A DNA stretch of 64,000 bases from Poa pratensis (lineage: Eukaryota > Streptophyta > Magnoliopsida > Poales > Poaceae). A program made the position numbers and the translations under genes. Where the stretch lies: contig CAMZMU010000089.1 in the NCBI GenBank assembly GCA_947311845.1, positions 22,782,435-22,846,434 on the forward strand. The letters are read 5' to 3'. Of the stretch, positions 23,031-34,400 are shown piece after piece; within the stretch, counting starts at the first letter, position 1; each line of letters opens with the position of its first letter. The notes beneath the pieces were generated by a model. The model had not been told where the DNA came from and did not search any database. It saw only the letters and a list, made by a program, of their open reading frames with translations.

Positions 23031-25628
23031 GCATCCCCAAGCTTAGTTCCTACTCGTCCTCGAGTAGGTAAACGATAAAAACAAGATAATTTTTGAGGTG
23101 ACATGCTACTATCATAATCTTGATCATATAATATTGCAAGGCACATGTAAATGAATGAAGTGATCCAAGTCAATGGTCTATAATTTGCTACCAAATAGAT
23201 AATGAGTAAACAATGAATCACACAAGCTAAACGTTTTCATGAATAGTACTTTCGAGACAAGCATCAAACAGTTTTGCATAAGTGTTAACTCATAAAGCAA
23301 TAGTTTCTAACAAAAGGTATTTAATCAACACAAAGGAAGAATTTAGTTTCAGCATTTGCTTCAACTTTCAACATATTTATCTCATGGATATTGTCAACAC
23401 AAAGTAGTATAACAAGTCCAATACATTGCATATAACGCATGTTGTAACAAAGTTGACACTAGTGTTTGCTTGTGGAAGACAGAAAGAATAGGAAAACTGA
23501 CTCAACATAAAAGTAAAAGAAAGGCCCTTCGCAGAGGGAAGCAGGGATTAAATCATGTGCTAGAGCTTTTAGGTTTTTGAAAGCATATAGAGATTGCATA
23601 AAATATTTGATACTCCTCCCAACCTTGCTAACACAAGCCATGGCTAACCGAATCCTCGGGTGCCTTCCATCAATCACATACCATGGAGGAGTATCTATTT
23701 TTGAGAGGTGTTTGTTAATTGTCAACGAATGGTAGCGGGTGAGAACAGTATTCTACCTGTCGAACGGACTTTTAAGAGCGGCTCCCATGAAGGACGTTAT
23801 TTCTACCAGCAAGGCAGATCATCCCTCTTTCTCTTTGGTTTACACACATTCAGGTATTTCACTGTTTGTCATTGCTTACTGATGAATCAGGGCAAAAGTG
23901 TGAAGAGAATTAATTGGTTAAAGTTGTAATTAATTGGGACTGGGCACCCCGTTGCCAGCTCTTTTTGCAAGTTATTGGATAAGCGGATGTATATGCCACT
24001 AGTCCAGGTGTAAAAGTCCACTCGACAAATAGAATAAAGAATAACCACACTAATTCCTCATGAGCTAGTAAACATTGACACAAAAAGGGAATAATAACAT
24101 TTTGAATAATTTAAAGGTAGCACATGAAAAATTTACTTGGAGTGGCAAGGAAATACCACATATAGGTAGTTATGGTGGACACAAATGGCATGGATTTTGG
24201 CTCAAGGATTTGGATGCACGAGAAGCATTCCCTCTCAGTACAGAGTTTAGGCTAGCAAGGTTATGTAAGCAAACAAGAATATCAACCCGTACACCAAGTT
24301 TTATATGACAAACATATTGCAAACGTTATAAGACTTCATACCGTCTTCCTTGTTAACCAAACCCTGTTATTAGAAAATATCTAGACCTTAGAGTACCACC
24401 GATGCAAACCAAATTTTCAACAAGCTTTACGGTAGTTCTTCACTAATAGGCTTAACTCATGTGATGCACAATTTAATCATGATCTACTTGTTAACTCAAA
24501 ACAATTGACAAGCATCAAGTTATCCATTTTAGTGATCTACAAGATTAAGCAAGTTTTTCCTTATACCAATTACCACATGCAACATTTTCTGAACCAACCA
24601 AACACCAATCAATTTATTTCATCAACTCTCCAAACAAATATAAGTGAAGCAAGAGAGTACTTTCTACAAAAGAAAGCTAATAGCTCTGACAAGAGATACA
24701 TGAAAACAAGAGCTAAAAGCTGAACAGCGCTAGATATGAATACTCAACAAATATAAGTGAAGAATAGGAGTATTCTCATGAAAAAGCGGAGCGTGTCTCT
24801 CTCCCAATCAAGAATGCTAGGGTCCAGTCAAGCTTTATTGAAAATAAAAGTGCAATACTGAAAATAAAAAGCACACAGACGCTCCAAGAAAAGCACATAT
24901 GATGTGAAAGAATTAAAATATAGTTTCACTAGAGATGACCTGATAATTTTGACGATGAAGAAGGGGATGCCTTGGGCATCCCCAAGCTTAGACGCTTGAG
25001 TCTTCTTGAAATATGCTGGGGAGATCCATGGGAGCCTCCCCAAGCTTAAGCTCTTCACTCTTCTTGATCCTATTATATCATCCTTCTCTCTTGACCCTTG
25101 AAAACTTCCGTCACACCAAACTCAAAGTAGATCTCATTAGAGGGTTAGTGCATAATCAAAAATTCACATGTTCTGTAAAGACGCAATATGATTTGTTACT
25201 TTAAACATTAGCTACAGCCACTGATGTTATGTGAAGCTCTTCCACCCAAAAAAGAATTTCACTCAACACTAGTAAAAGAGAGAATGCGAAAAATAAAAAG
25301 GCATAATCTGTCTAAAACAGAACAGTCCGCAAAGATGAATTTTTTCGAGGCACTTACGACGCTCAGATCGAGAAACTCTGAACTAATGAAAGTTTCAGAC
25401 ATTCATAAAGATTACGCACAAAAATTTCAGATTTTTTAACAATCTGGTGATTTTAGGAATTTCGTACAGTGAACAGCAAAAATCTGTTTCTGCGCAACAA
25501 TCAAAATTAAGCATCATCTTATCATTAGAGGCTACTCTTGGCACAACAATGCGAGAAAATAAAGATACAAAGGAGTTGCTACAGAAGTAAACAAACTCCT
25601 TGACTAATACTGAAAATAAAAGATAATG
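23031..25628 (-). other. non-coding 3' internal region of the inner Gypsy element
   Basis: Begins with the polypurine tract (minus-strand AAGCTTGGGGATGC) next to the LTR. Further AAGCTTGGGGA-type copies occur at about 24975 and 25040. No long reading frame was found; otherwise I see AT-rich retroelement sequence. Confidence 0.5.
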
Positions 25629-25674
25629 GGTTGCCTCCCAAAAGCGCTTTCTTTAACGCCTTTTAGCTAGGCAT
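25629..25674 (-). repeat. shared retroelement 3' cassette, copy 2
   Basis: On the minus strand reads GCCTAGCTAAAAGGCG, then TTAAAGAAAGCGCTTTTGGG, then AGGCAACCC. It is closely related to 20617-20664 and sits just downstream of the membrane-protein-like frame, as the first copy sits just downstream of the protease frame. Confidence 0.65.
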
Positions 25675-25691
25675 AGTGATTTTTATGATGC

Positions 25692-26522
25692 TCACATAAA
25701 GATGAGAGTTGAAACGTAAAAGAGAGCATCAAGAAGCATATATAAAACATGTTTAAATCTAACACTCTTCCTATGCATAGGAGCCTTGTAAGAAAACAAG
25801 TAAATGAAGCACAAAGTGACTAGCATAGGAAGACAAAACAAGTGCAACTTTAAAATTTTCAACATAAAGAGAGGAGACTTAATATTATTGTGATATATGA
25901 AACCGTGTCTCCCTCTCACATAATAACCAGTAGGTTTTAAATAAACCATCATATAAAAACAACACAAGAGAAAGCTCAAAACTTTCATGACAAAGAGAGG
26001 AAATTTAATAACATGAAGATTTCTATAATCATATTTTCCTCTCTCAAAATAATTTTCAGTAGCATCATGAATAGACTCAACAATATAGCTATCACATAAA
26101 ACATTCTTATCATGATCTATAAACGCATAATTTTTATTAAGCTCAGAAATAGTGGGGTTATCAAACCCACTTTTGACAATAATAGTATAATTAATATCAT
26201 TAGGCAATATAGGACCATCATCAAGAGCATTATCATATATAATATTAGGGAGCACATTTTTCCTTTCTGCAATTTCCTCTTTTACTGAGTCAAGGAGGTT
26301 GTTTACTTCAAATTTATCAAAAGGAGATATTTCAATAGAATCATGACATTCAAAAGTATAGCATTCTTCCTCCTCCAAGCTTGGGGAACTAAAAATATCA
26401 TTTTTATCAAAACCAACTTCCCCAAGCTTAGAGCTTTCCATGGCATTAGCAATAATGGTGTTCAAAGAATGTATGCTAATAACATTGCTACTATCATGAT
26501 TGTTATGCAAATAAATTTCCAT
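25692..26522 (-). CDS. retrotransposon-borne frame with membrane segments, function unknown
   Basis: An uninterrupted frame of 276 codons on the coding strand of the inner Gypsy element. The first 160 residues are acidic and hydrophilic (for example SLEEEECYTFECHDS and FDKFEVNNLLDSVKEEI). The C-terminal third has three hydrophobic stretches, at about residues 175-197, 215-246 and 255-276, that could span a membrane. No protease, polymerase or integrase signature is present. Position near the 3' LTR and membrane segments recall envelope-like third frames of some plant retroelements, but that is inference only and I do not recognise the family. The true start is uncertain because the frame is open a little upstream. 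Confidence 0.5.
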   Translation of the reverse strand: MEIYLHNNHDSSNVISIHSLNTIIANAMESSKLGEVGFDKNDIFSSPSLEEEECYTFECHDSIEISPFDKFEVNNLLDSVKEEIAERKNVLPNIIYDNALDDGPILPNDINYTIIVKSGFDNPTISELNKNYAFIDHDKNVLCDSYIVESIHDATENYFERGKYDYRNLHVIKFPLFVMKVLSFLLCCFYMMVYLKPTGYYVRGRHGFIYHNNIKSPLFMLKILKLHLFCLPMLVTLCFIYLFSYKAPMHRKSVRFKHVLYMLLDALFYVSTLIFM

Positions 26523-26824
26523 AGGCTTTTTAATTTCTCTTCAAACACCTCATGTCCCAACTCAAGATAAATTTCATAAAGCTCTCTCATGTTGTTTTCA
26601 GCCATAGGACTAGTTTCAAGGAAAGTAACCATTGATATCAAGTAAAGAGCTAGACATAATAACTAACAGAAAACAAAACTGAAAATAAACTAAATGCAAG
26701 TAACTATTTTTTTTTGTTTTTGATAATTTCAAGCAAACAAGATAAAATAAAATAAACTAAGCAAGACAAAAACAAAGTAAAGAGATTGGAAGCGTGAAAC
26801 TCCCCTTGCAGAAGACTGCTGTCT

Positions 26825-26840
26825 CCCCGCAGCGGCGCCA
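26825..26840 (-). other. extra tRNA-Asp-type primer-binding site
   Basis: CCCCGCAGCGGCGCCA is close to the perfect site at 38288-38304 and is followed, toward the missing LTR, by the same GAAAAATAG. Only about 16 bp of LTR-like sequence separate it from the Copia LTR at 26867. It is thus the remnant of another 5' LTR/primer-site junction. Confidence 0.65.
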
Positions 26841-26866
26841 GAAAAATAGTGCTGTTGACGGGAGAC

Positions 26867-28100
26867 TGAAAGGATCGAGTAGGTTGACTAGAGGGGGGGT
26901 GAATAGGCAACTACAAATTTTCTTTTTCTTTTAATACAAATTCGGGAATTGCTCAAATATAAGTTCTCTAGATATGCAACTAGATGAACAATCCTATATG
27001 ATGAGCAATAAACAAGCTAGCAAGATATTCTACACAAGATAAGCTAGCAATACGAGTAAAGGAAGGTTAAGAGATAACCACACGGTGACGCGGAGATGTT
27101 CTACCGAAGTTCACTTCCCAATGGAAGCTACGTCTCCGTTGGAGCGGTGCGGAGTCACAAAGTGAACTCCGAATAGCCTTGATATGGCACACCGTATCTC
27201 CCTCGTGTTATCCTCCGATGAGGAGATCCACGAGCCACTATATGATGCCCTCGAGGTCGGCAACAAACCTTTACAAGGATGAGGCACACTCCACAACCGA
27301 ATTGGAGGCTCTCACCAAATTCCCGCGGCTCCCAAAGCCACAAGAATCACAAGGCCGGGTCGCGTCTCCACAACTTAATTGGAGGCTCCCGGCTAATCCT
27401 TGTGGCTACCAAAGCCACAAGAATCACAAGTATCTTCTAGGTATCCAATGTATCAAGTTACACAAGATCTACAAGTGACTAGGTCGATGTAGACAAATCG
27501 GCTCGGTGGAGATGCGGATCTAGGGCTCCTCCTTCACTCCTCAAAGTATCAACGTGTTTGAGTGGTTGGAGTGGGAGCTCTAGTAGATTGAAGCTTGCAA
27601 CAATGGTGGAGAGAGAGTGAGGAATCAAGCTTGTCAACCGGAGGTAGGTGGAGGGGTATAAATACCCCTCCCAGAAATCTGGCCGTTGGAGCTGTAAACA
27701 GCCCGCAGCGGTAGTACCGGGCCTCGCCCGGTAGTACCGGCTGACAGGGAACTGACGGCCTGGCGCCAGACTGGTCAACGCCCTCTCCACGCGCGCATCG
27801 GTAGTACCGGACCGCCTGGTCCGGTAGTGCTCCCCACCCGGTAGTACCGCGCTACTACCGGGGCTACTACCGGATTAAATCGAGCGAGTCCAGAGAGCTT
27901 TTGGAGATCCGGTACTGGGCCCGGTAGTTCCGCATGGCAGAACACCCGGTAGTACCGGGGTGAACCCGGTAGTACCGGCTGACGCAATGAAGACTGCTTC
28001 TCTTCCTTTTCTTGAGACAAAACCTGTGCAATATTAATTGATACAATCCTGCACACTTTTAGCACACACATTAGACATCTAAGTGTGTTGTCAACAAACA
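26867..28100 (-). repeat. 3' LTR of the Sirevirus element
   Basis: From TGAAAGGATCGAG to TGTCAACAAACA. It differs from the 5' LTR only in homopolymer lengths, two other single-base indels and a 12-bp tandem unit. It carries a TATA-like GGTATAAATACC at about 27656-27667 and the palindrome array on the U3 side. Confidence 0.9.
27709..27982. repeat. array of CGGTAGTACCGG palindromes, 3' LTR copy
   Basis: At least five full copies of the self-complementary CGGTAGTACCGG and several partial ones (CGGTAGTGCTCC, CGGTAGTTCCG, CTACTACCGG) within about 275 bp. They are spaced irregularly at 14-60 bp. They lie upstream of the LTR TATA-like box when read in the element's sense. Confidence 0.9.
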
Positions 28101-28125
28101 TCTATCTCCCCCTTTTTGGTGTTTG
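28101..28125 (-). other. polypurine tract of the Sirevirus element
   Basis: The minus strand reads AAAAAGGGGGAGATAGA directly before the 3' LTR. It marks second-strand priming. Confidence 0.8.
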
Positions 28126-28578
28126 ATGACAACACACTTAGGAGAAACAAATGATTTGCAAAAGATAGACGGGGCTCTCCAAATTGTGTGTTTATTAGGA
28201 ATTTGCTTTTGAATGCAAAAACACACCATATAAAATGGGCGGAGCTCCCCCTATATTTTACAACCAAGCAAGTTCATATGGATAACAATTAAAACAACTT
28301 GCACAATATAAGCAACAATAAGCAAGTAACATACTAGATAGGTCTTATTACAATACCATAAGTTCAAGGCATGTCTTACATCATGCATAGAGAAGTTCAA
28401 AGCAAATATCCAAATAAAGATAAAAGATGAAACACAAGCATAAAGATCAAACGAAGTGCAAGCTTGTGTTTCCACCCATGCAAATCCCACGGCTCATCCT
28501 AAATAGAACACATTCTCCCCCTTTGTCATCGAAATGCCAAAAAGGGAGAAGCGCGATGCTAACACGTCCCTAGGAGCA
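28126..28578 (-). other. non-coding sequence between Sirevirus 3' frame and polypurine tract
   Basis: No coding sequence was recognised. Additional purine tracts occur here, AGGGGGAGCTCC at about 28238 and AAAGGGGGAGAATG at about 28510 on the minus strand. Multiple such tracts are described for Sireviruses. Confidence 0.5.
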
Positions 28579-30061
28579 TCAAGCTCCACCCGCGCCGTGG
28601 TGGGTCGAAGAGGAGGCCTGAAAGCGATCACCATGTGGAGGAGCATCTTCATCACTCCAGTAACCATGCTTGGACACCCATTCCTCCTTTGGAGTGATAT
28701 CTTCTTCAGAACCATCGGAGACGGTAATCTGCATATGCCTCATCATTGCTTTGTGTCGCTGAGCTGCCTTCTTGTGATACACATGAGCTTCATACAGACG
28801 GTCTTCCAAATCCAGTTTGAGGCAAAAGGCCCTCTTGGCCTTAATCTGCAGCTTCTTGAACCATGAAGGTTCCTCAAGAGGAGGTGCACTCCCACTAGCT
28901 CTCTCAGCTTCAGCAGCAGCCTCGGATCAATGGGCTGGTTTTGGGAGGAGCATGAGGCTTGATACGCAGTTCCTTCACTAGATGAGCCACAACGGGCTGC
29001 CATCCTTCATGATATCTTCTCCATTCTTCTTGAGAGCCCACTTGCGGCGAATGAGCTTCATAATGTATGGGCCATAGATGGGGGCCCTTCTATCAATGAT
29101 TGTGGACCACAAGTCATTCCACATCCAATCCATCACATCAAGCTTCTTGCCTTTGCCTTGATTTTCATATGAGAGCTTGAGAAGGTCAAACATGAAGCCA
29201 TGAACCTCATCCCAATTTCCCACACGGGAGCAATGTTTCCTATAGACACGGTGGAGAAGGACGCACAAGATGAGCAGTTTTACCGGTGGTGCCTCTTTCC
29301 ATAGTGATTGGTCCAAGAACATCCTTGGAGCTGATCGATCATTGTCATGGCATCTCCATCCACTAGCAACACTTCACCCTTGTCTTCATAGCCTAGAAGC
29401 TCTCCAAACTCCGCCAAGGTGGCAGAAAGCAAGGTGTCCTTGGTCATCCAATAGGGTCCGGGCTTCATCATGGTCAAGGTAGACGGTGGCAAAGAACTGA
29501 ATGATGTAGTACTCAATGTAGGGATGGTTCTCCTTCATGATGTCAATCAGCCCAAACTCTTCACACATAGCAAGTGTCTCATCAAAATAGCCCTTGTGCT
29601 TCGAGTTTTCATGTAAGGAATATCAAGAGTGTGTTGGACAACCACGGAGTAATCCTTGTGGAGATAGATTTCCTTGTAGATGGCTTCTTGATCATTTGTG
29701 TAAAAGTGCGGATTCCGCACAAGGGTGACCTCTCCTCAGCATAGGGATTCTCTTCTCTGAGCTTCTGATAGTCCTCATTCTTCCATAAGTGAAGTGCTTT
29801 GCGGGCTCTCGTGGGAGCAGTGGTGGTACGAGCAGCAGCTGATGTTCTTCCTCTTGCTTGAGTTCTGGCTGTGGTGCGAGCAGGCAAACTTCCTCTTCTT
29901 CTTCTTCTCAATCTCATCCTCCACAGACGTGGCTTCTTGGTACCACGGCGGCTACCTGTGAAACAGCATATAGGTAGGGCAGGGAATAGATGAGTGCACA
30001 AGTTCACGGATAAGGAATCAAAAACTAGCCAATAGATGTAAAGAATGGTTGAATCGAGCAA
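28579..30061 (-). pseudogene. third (envelope-like position) reading frame of the Sirevirus element, broken
   Basis: Downstream of RNase H there is protein-like sequence spread over different minus-strand frames: about 30061-29609, 29568-29386, 29516-29280, 29322-28978 and 28809-28579. The pieces are protein-like in composition (for example WKNEDYQKLREENPYAEE, MTKDTLLSATLAEFGELL, WDEVHGFMFDLLKLSYENQ) and follow each other in order, so they probably come from one frame cut by several single-base shifts. The middle part resembles the plant-specific domain often annotated as a putative plant transposon protein. No clear membrane anchor was seen. Whether this is the envelope-like gene known in some Sireviruses is inference. 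Confidence 0.5.
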
Positions 30062-30071
30062 ATTTGGAAAA

Positions 30072-30106
30072 CCCGGTAGTACCGGGCTTAGCCCGGTAGT
30101 ACCGGC
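30072..30106. repeat. internal palindrome pair (CGGTAGTACCGG)
   Basis: Two copies of CCCGGTAGTACCGG separated by a few bases inside the element, matching the LTR arrays. Confidence 0.85.
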
Positions 30107-30486
30107 TGAGCCGATTCAAGACTGAAATGGCACAAAATCGAGAGATTCAACCATACATTACACATAGATGCTAGCTAACAAGGCCTAGGTGATCATCCAT
30201 CCAACTTTAACCGTTGCCAACGGAGCTACCAATTTCCTCTCCATACATCTAGGTTTCAAGATCTAGAAACAAAGAATGCAAAGAACGGGGAAATACCGGA
30301 GGCCATGGAGGAGATCGACGAGGGGATCGCTCCCACGGAGCAGATCTGGCCGGAGATGGCGGAGACCGGCGGCCAGGGCGGCGGCCGGAGCAGGAGCAGA
30401 GGAGGCGACGGGGTGGTTCGTGCGGGTGGGGAAAATGGGGAATAACCCCCACCCTGCCCGCACGGTGATATTAGATACCCGTGATT
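30107..30486. other. Sirevirus internal spacer
   Basis: Sequence between the two internal palindrome clusters, partly GC-rich. No gene was recognised. Confidence 0.4.
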
Positions 30487-30602
30487 CCCGGTAGTACCGG
30501 GGCGGACATCCGGTACTACCGGGGCCTGAATCTTTGCGAGCAGCAGAACTGCTTAGATTCAGAGCCCGGTACTACCGGATCCCACCGGCGGTACTACCGG
30601 GG
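30487..30602. repeat. internal palindrome cluster (CGGTAGTACCGG / CGGTACTACCGG)
   Basis: Four palindromic units in about 115 bp, one CCGGTAGTACCGG and three CGGTACTACCGG variants. The central TAGTA versus TACTA change keeps near-complete self-complementarity. Confidence 0.85.
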
Positions 30603-31088
30603 CCTCCTAAGAAACCCCAGTTTTCTCTTTTTGTGTAAGGAATTTGAACTTGTGCAAGATGGAAGTTGTTTTGAGATAGATGAAAGGCATAGGATTAGAT
30701 CAACACACTGGAGATGGTACTTCATACTCAATTTGCAAGAATCAAACACACACAAAAAACCAAATTGAGCATGTTTTCCATAGGAGCACTAGAAAACCAA
30801 TAAAATCCAAATGAAACCAACTCTTCACAAGGAAGAGGGCGGTGGCCGAGGCCACCATGTATGAGTATGTGGTGTGATACCGCGAAGATATATCTTGGTC
30901 CACGGCCACTACTCGTCATTTAAGCTCACAATTCATAGAACGAATATAGAGATGCAAATGAATTCTTACTATCGGCATAATGGGGGGAGGGATGGTCCAA
31001 TGGATTAGGACCGCACTCCCCCTATGTCCATGCCTACATCTAAACCAAATAAGTATCGTCTAATATGGGTAGGTATGCAAGAAATCCA
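30603..31088. other. Sirevirus internal spacer after RNase H
   Basis: No coding sequence was recognised. An AGGGGGAGTGCGG purine tract lies at about 31008-31020 on the minus strand. Confidence 0.4.
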
Positions 31089-33326
31089 CTAAATCCAATT
31101 GGATATGTCCACCACATTTAGTTCTCCTCTCAACTCCTTGAATCTTGCTTCACCAAGAGGCTTCGTGAACATATCGGCGAGTTGATGCTTGGTGTTGACA
31201 TACTTGATTGCAATATCACCCTTCTCAACATGGTCTCGAATAAAATGATACCGAATCTCAATGTGCTTGGTCTTGCCATGAAGAACCGGGTTGTGTGCAA
31301 TTTTAATAGCACTTTCATTGTCACATAAAAGAGGCACTTTGTCACAAATGACACCATAATCCTTTAAAGTTTGCCTCATCCATAATAATTGTGCACAACA
31401 ACTACCGGCGGCGATGTATTCGGCTTCGGTGGATGACGAGGCCACACAATTTTGCTTCTTGGAAGACCAACTCACAAGGGACCTACCAAGGAATTGGCAT
31501 GTACCCGAAGTTGATTTTCTATCCATTTTGCAACCCGCCCAATCCGCATCCGAATAACCAACAAGATCAAAGCTTGTACCATGGGGATACCAAAGACCAT
31601 AGTTGGGAGTATCCAACAAATATCTTAGAATCCTTTTGACCGCGGTTTCATGACTTTCCCTAGGACTTGATTGGAATCTTGCACACATACCCACACTAAA
31701 CATAATATCCGGTCTAGATGCACAAAGGTAAAGCAAAGATCCAATCATAGAACGATAAAGCTTTTGATCAACTTCCTTACCATCCGGATCTAAGTGAAGA
31801 TCCGCCTTGGAGTCCATGGGAAACTTATATGGCTTGGCATTGTTCATATCAAATTTCTTGAGCATGTCCTTAATATACTTGGCTTGACATAAGAATGTTC
31901 CTTCTCGAAATTGGTGGATTTCAAAGCCAAGAAAATAATTCAATTTTCCCATCATGGACATCTCAAATTCCTTGGTCATTAGCTTGCCAAATTGATCACT
32001 AAATTCACGGTTAGTGGAACCAAAGATAATATCATCAACATATATTTGGCATACGAAAAAATCTCCATTTACCCTTTTTGTAAAAAGAGTGGGATCTATT
32101 ACCCCAATTTCAAAGCCACGGTCTACTAAGAACTCCTTGAGATGATCATACCAAGCACGTGGAGCTTGCTTGAGCCCATAAAGAGCCTTATGTAGTAAGT
32201 AGACGTGGTTAGGAAATTTAGGGTCTTCGAAACCCGGTGGTTGTTTAACATACACCAATTCATTTAGTGGACCATTTAAGAAAGCACTTTTAACATCCAT
32301 TTGATATAAGACAATATTATGAGTAGATGCATAAGCAATTAGTAAGCGAATGGATTCAAGTCTAGCAACGGGGGCATAGGTTTCACCGTAGTCGACTCCT
32401 TCGATTTGGGTGTAGCCTTGTGCAACCAATCTTGCTTTGTTGCGAATGACTTGACCATGTGAGTCTTGCTTGTTCTTAAATATCCACTTGGTTCCAATGA
32501 CATTATGGGAGGAGTCATTGGGTCTTTCCACTAATGACCATACTTTGTTGCGCTCGAAGTTGTTCAACTCTTCATGCATAGCCGCAACCCAATCCATGTC
32601 TTCAAGAGCATCATATACCTTGAGAGGTTCTAAGCTAGACAAACAAGAGACATGACCACAAAAGTTAGATAATTGATTGCGTGTGGACACACCTCTACGG
32701 ATACTCCCAAGGATATTTTCTTTGAAGTGTTGTTGGTAATCCAATTTTGATGCACGCCGGATGACCCGGCGTTCCGAGGCTTGACCAATTGTTTCACCAA
32801 CACAAATATCTTCATCATTGCCTTTATCTTGCTCATGGTCAACCCGAAGTGGAGTTCTTGGAGTTGTGGGTTCATTATGTTCTTGTTCACCACTAGAGTT
32901 GGGTGGGTCTTGACCATCTTCTTGATCAATATTTGAGGTGGATGGCTCAACTTGAGTAGAACTTGTTCCTTCTTCTTGAGTATCATCAATGGGTCCTTCA
33001 ATAGGAATTAGTTCTCCAATCCCCATAGTTCTTATGGCTTGAGATGGAGCATCATCACCTACATCATCATGATCAATATGCTCCGCTTGGGAGCCATTAT
33101 CCTCGACAAACTCCACGTTCATAGATTCTTCAACACACCCGGTGGATATGTTGTAGACCCTATAAGCATGAGACTTTGCGGCATATCCAACAAATATACC
33201 ATCAAAAGATCTAGATTCAAATTTAGCAATTTTGCAACCTTTAATGTAAACATGGCATTTGCATCCAAAGACTCGAAAGTAAGATACATTTGGCTTTTTA
33301 CCGGTGAGGAGTTCATATGGTGTCAT
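31089..33326 (-). CDS. Sirevirus polyprotein: integrase C-terminus, reverse transcriptase and RNase H
   Basis: A 745-codon uninterrupted frame. It begins in the integrase C-terminal part ([20 protein letters not shown]), then a variable acidic linker. The Copia reverse transcriptase starts near residue 235 ([21 protein letters not shown]), with [11 protein letters not shown] and the catalytic YVDDIIFGS. RNase H is marked by [20 protein letters not shown] and [12 protein letters not shown], and the frame ends [14 protein letters not shown]. The enzyme copies element RNA into DNA in virus-like particles. All catalytic motifs appear present. It is the longest intact frame in the window. It should be continuous with the integrase frame upstream, from which it is separated by a one-base shift at about 33.4 kb. 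Confidence 0.95.
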   Translation of the reverse strand: MTPYELLTGKKPNVSYFRVFGCKCHVYIKGCKIAKFESRSFDGIFVGYAAKSHAYRVYNISTGCVEESMNVEFVEDNGSQAEHIDHDDVGDDAPSQAIRTMGIGELIPIEGPIDDTQEEGTSSTQVEPSTSNIDQEDGQDPPNSSGEQEHNEPTTPRTPLRVDHEQDKGNDEDICVGETIGQASERRVIRRASKLDYQQHFKENILGSIRRGVSTRNQLSNFCGHVSCLSSLEPLKVYDALEDMDWVAAMHEELNNFERNKVWSLVERPNDSSHNVIGTKWIFKNKQDSHGQVIRNKARLVAQGYTQIEGVDYGETYAPVARLESIRLLIAYASTHNIVLYQMDVKSAFLNGPLNELVYVKQPPGFEDPKFPNHVYLLHKALYGLKQAPRAWYDHLKEFLVDRGFEIGVIDPTLFTKRVNGDFFVCQIYVDDIIFGSTNREFSDQFGKLMTKEFEMSMMGKLNYFLGFEIHQFREGTFLCQAKYIKDMLKKFDMNNAKPYKFPMDSKADLHLDPDGKEVDQKLYRSMIGSLLYLCASRPDIMFSVGMCARFQSSPRESHETAVKRILRYLLDTPNYGLWYPHGTSFDLVGYSDADWAGCKMDRKSTSGTCQFLGRSLVSWSSKKQNCVASSSTEAEYIAAGSCCAQLLWMRQTLKDYGVICDKVPLLCDNESAIKIAHNPVLHGKTKHIEIRYHFIRDHVEKGDIAIKYVNTKHQLADMFTKPLGEARFKELRGELNVVDISNWI

Positions 33327-34095
33327 GTCCTTGAGAGGACGGAAGAAGAGCCGGTTTGAGTAATGACAAGCGGTGTTGATGGCTTCGGCCCAAAAGTTGT
33401 ATGGGGAATTAAATCGGCCATCATAGTTCTTGCCATATCAATAAGAGTGCGGTTCTTCCTTTCGGCAACACCATTTTGTTGGGGAGTATATGCAGCGGAA
33501 TATTGGTGTTGAATGCCCTCCCCACTTAGGAAATCATCCATAGTGTAATTCTTGAACTCCGTACCATTGTCACTTCTAATTGCCAAAATCTTGGAGTCAT
33601 ATTGGCGTTGAACTAGGGTTGCAAAGTCAATGAATATCTTTTGAGTTTCACTCTTCTTCTTGATGTAGAAAGTCCAACAATATCTTGAGTAATCATCCAC
33701 AATCACCAAACAATATTTCTTGCCACCAAGACTATCATATGTGGGAGGCCCAAAAGATCCATATGAAGGAGCTCCAAAGGCCTCTTAGTGGAGATAATGG
33801 TCTTCTTGGGGTGATTCTTTTCATGCATCTTTCCGGCTATGCAAGCACTACAAGGACGATCTTTGGAAAAATTAACATCGGTTAGTCCTACCACGTGTCC
33901 ACCCTTTACAAGAGTTTGTAAATTTCTCATACCGACATGGCCAAGTCGGCGATGCCAAAGCCACCCCTTGTCGCCTTTAGCCATTAAACATGTAGCGATT
34001 TGAGTGGTCTCTTTTGAGAAATCAACCACATACAAACCGTTTTCACGAAATCCAACAAAGGCGACATTGAGTGTTTGAGTGAAAAGGATGGTCAC
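33323..34095 (-). pseudogene. Sirevirus integrase core, split by frameshifts
   Basis: Two overlapping frames make up the GAG-pre-integrase and integrase catalytic region. 34095-33703 carries the zinc-binding part (WLWHRRLGHVGMRNL, then CSACIAGKMHEKNHPK). 33709-33323 carries the catalytic core, with RSDNGTEF and NGVAERKNRT providing the second Asp and the Glu. The first catalytic Asp lies near the junction (LLHMDL). Frame changes at about 34140, 33755 and 33405 are each accounted for by one missing base. The enzyme would insert element DNA into the genome. Confidence 0.85.
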
Positions 34096-34400
34096 GTGGT
34101 ATTTATTAAAAATAACGGTGTAACCGGCATTGCATAATTGACCAACGGAAAGTAAATTGTATGAAAGAGATTCACAAGGAGGACCTTCTCAATGGATAAC
34201 TCCGGAGTGATCACCACTTTACCAACTCCCACTACCTTGAGTCTTGCATTGTTGCCAACGGTGACATGAGAGAATGAGAGTAGTTGTTTCAATAAGTCCT
34301 TTACTAGTTCTTTGCTTCCGGTCATATGGGATGAGCATCCACTATCAATGAGCCATGAAGATCCACCGGAAGAGAAACCCTACAATAAATCAAGTCTTTG
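34092..34400 (-). pseudogene. Sirevirus aspartic protease, frame-broken
   Basis: The catalytic motif WLIDSGCSSHMTG (Asp-Ser-Gly) is read from about 34360 downward. It is followed by VTVGNNARLKVVGVGKV, as in Copia proteases. The upstream frame ends in a stop at about 34390 and the downstream frame is lost at about 34140. The protease processes gag and pol. Confidence 0.8.

Noticed and set aside
27709..27982. Possible CRISPR-like array because of repeated 12-mers
   Set aside because: Spacing is irregular, the units are palindromes in an LTR, and this is a plant nuclear genome.
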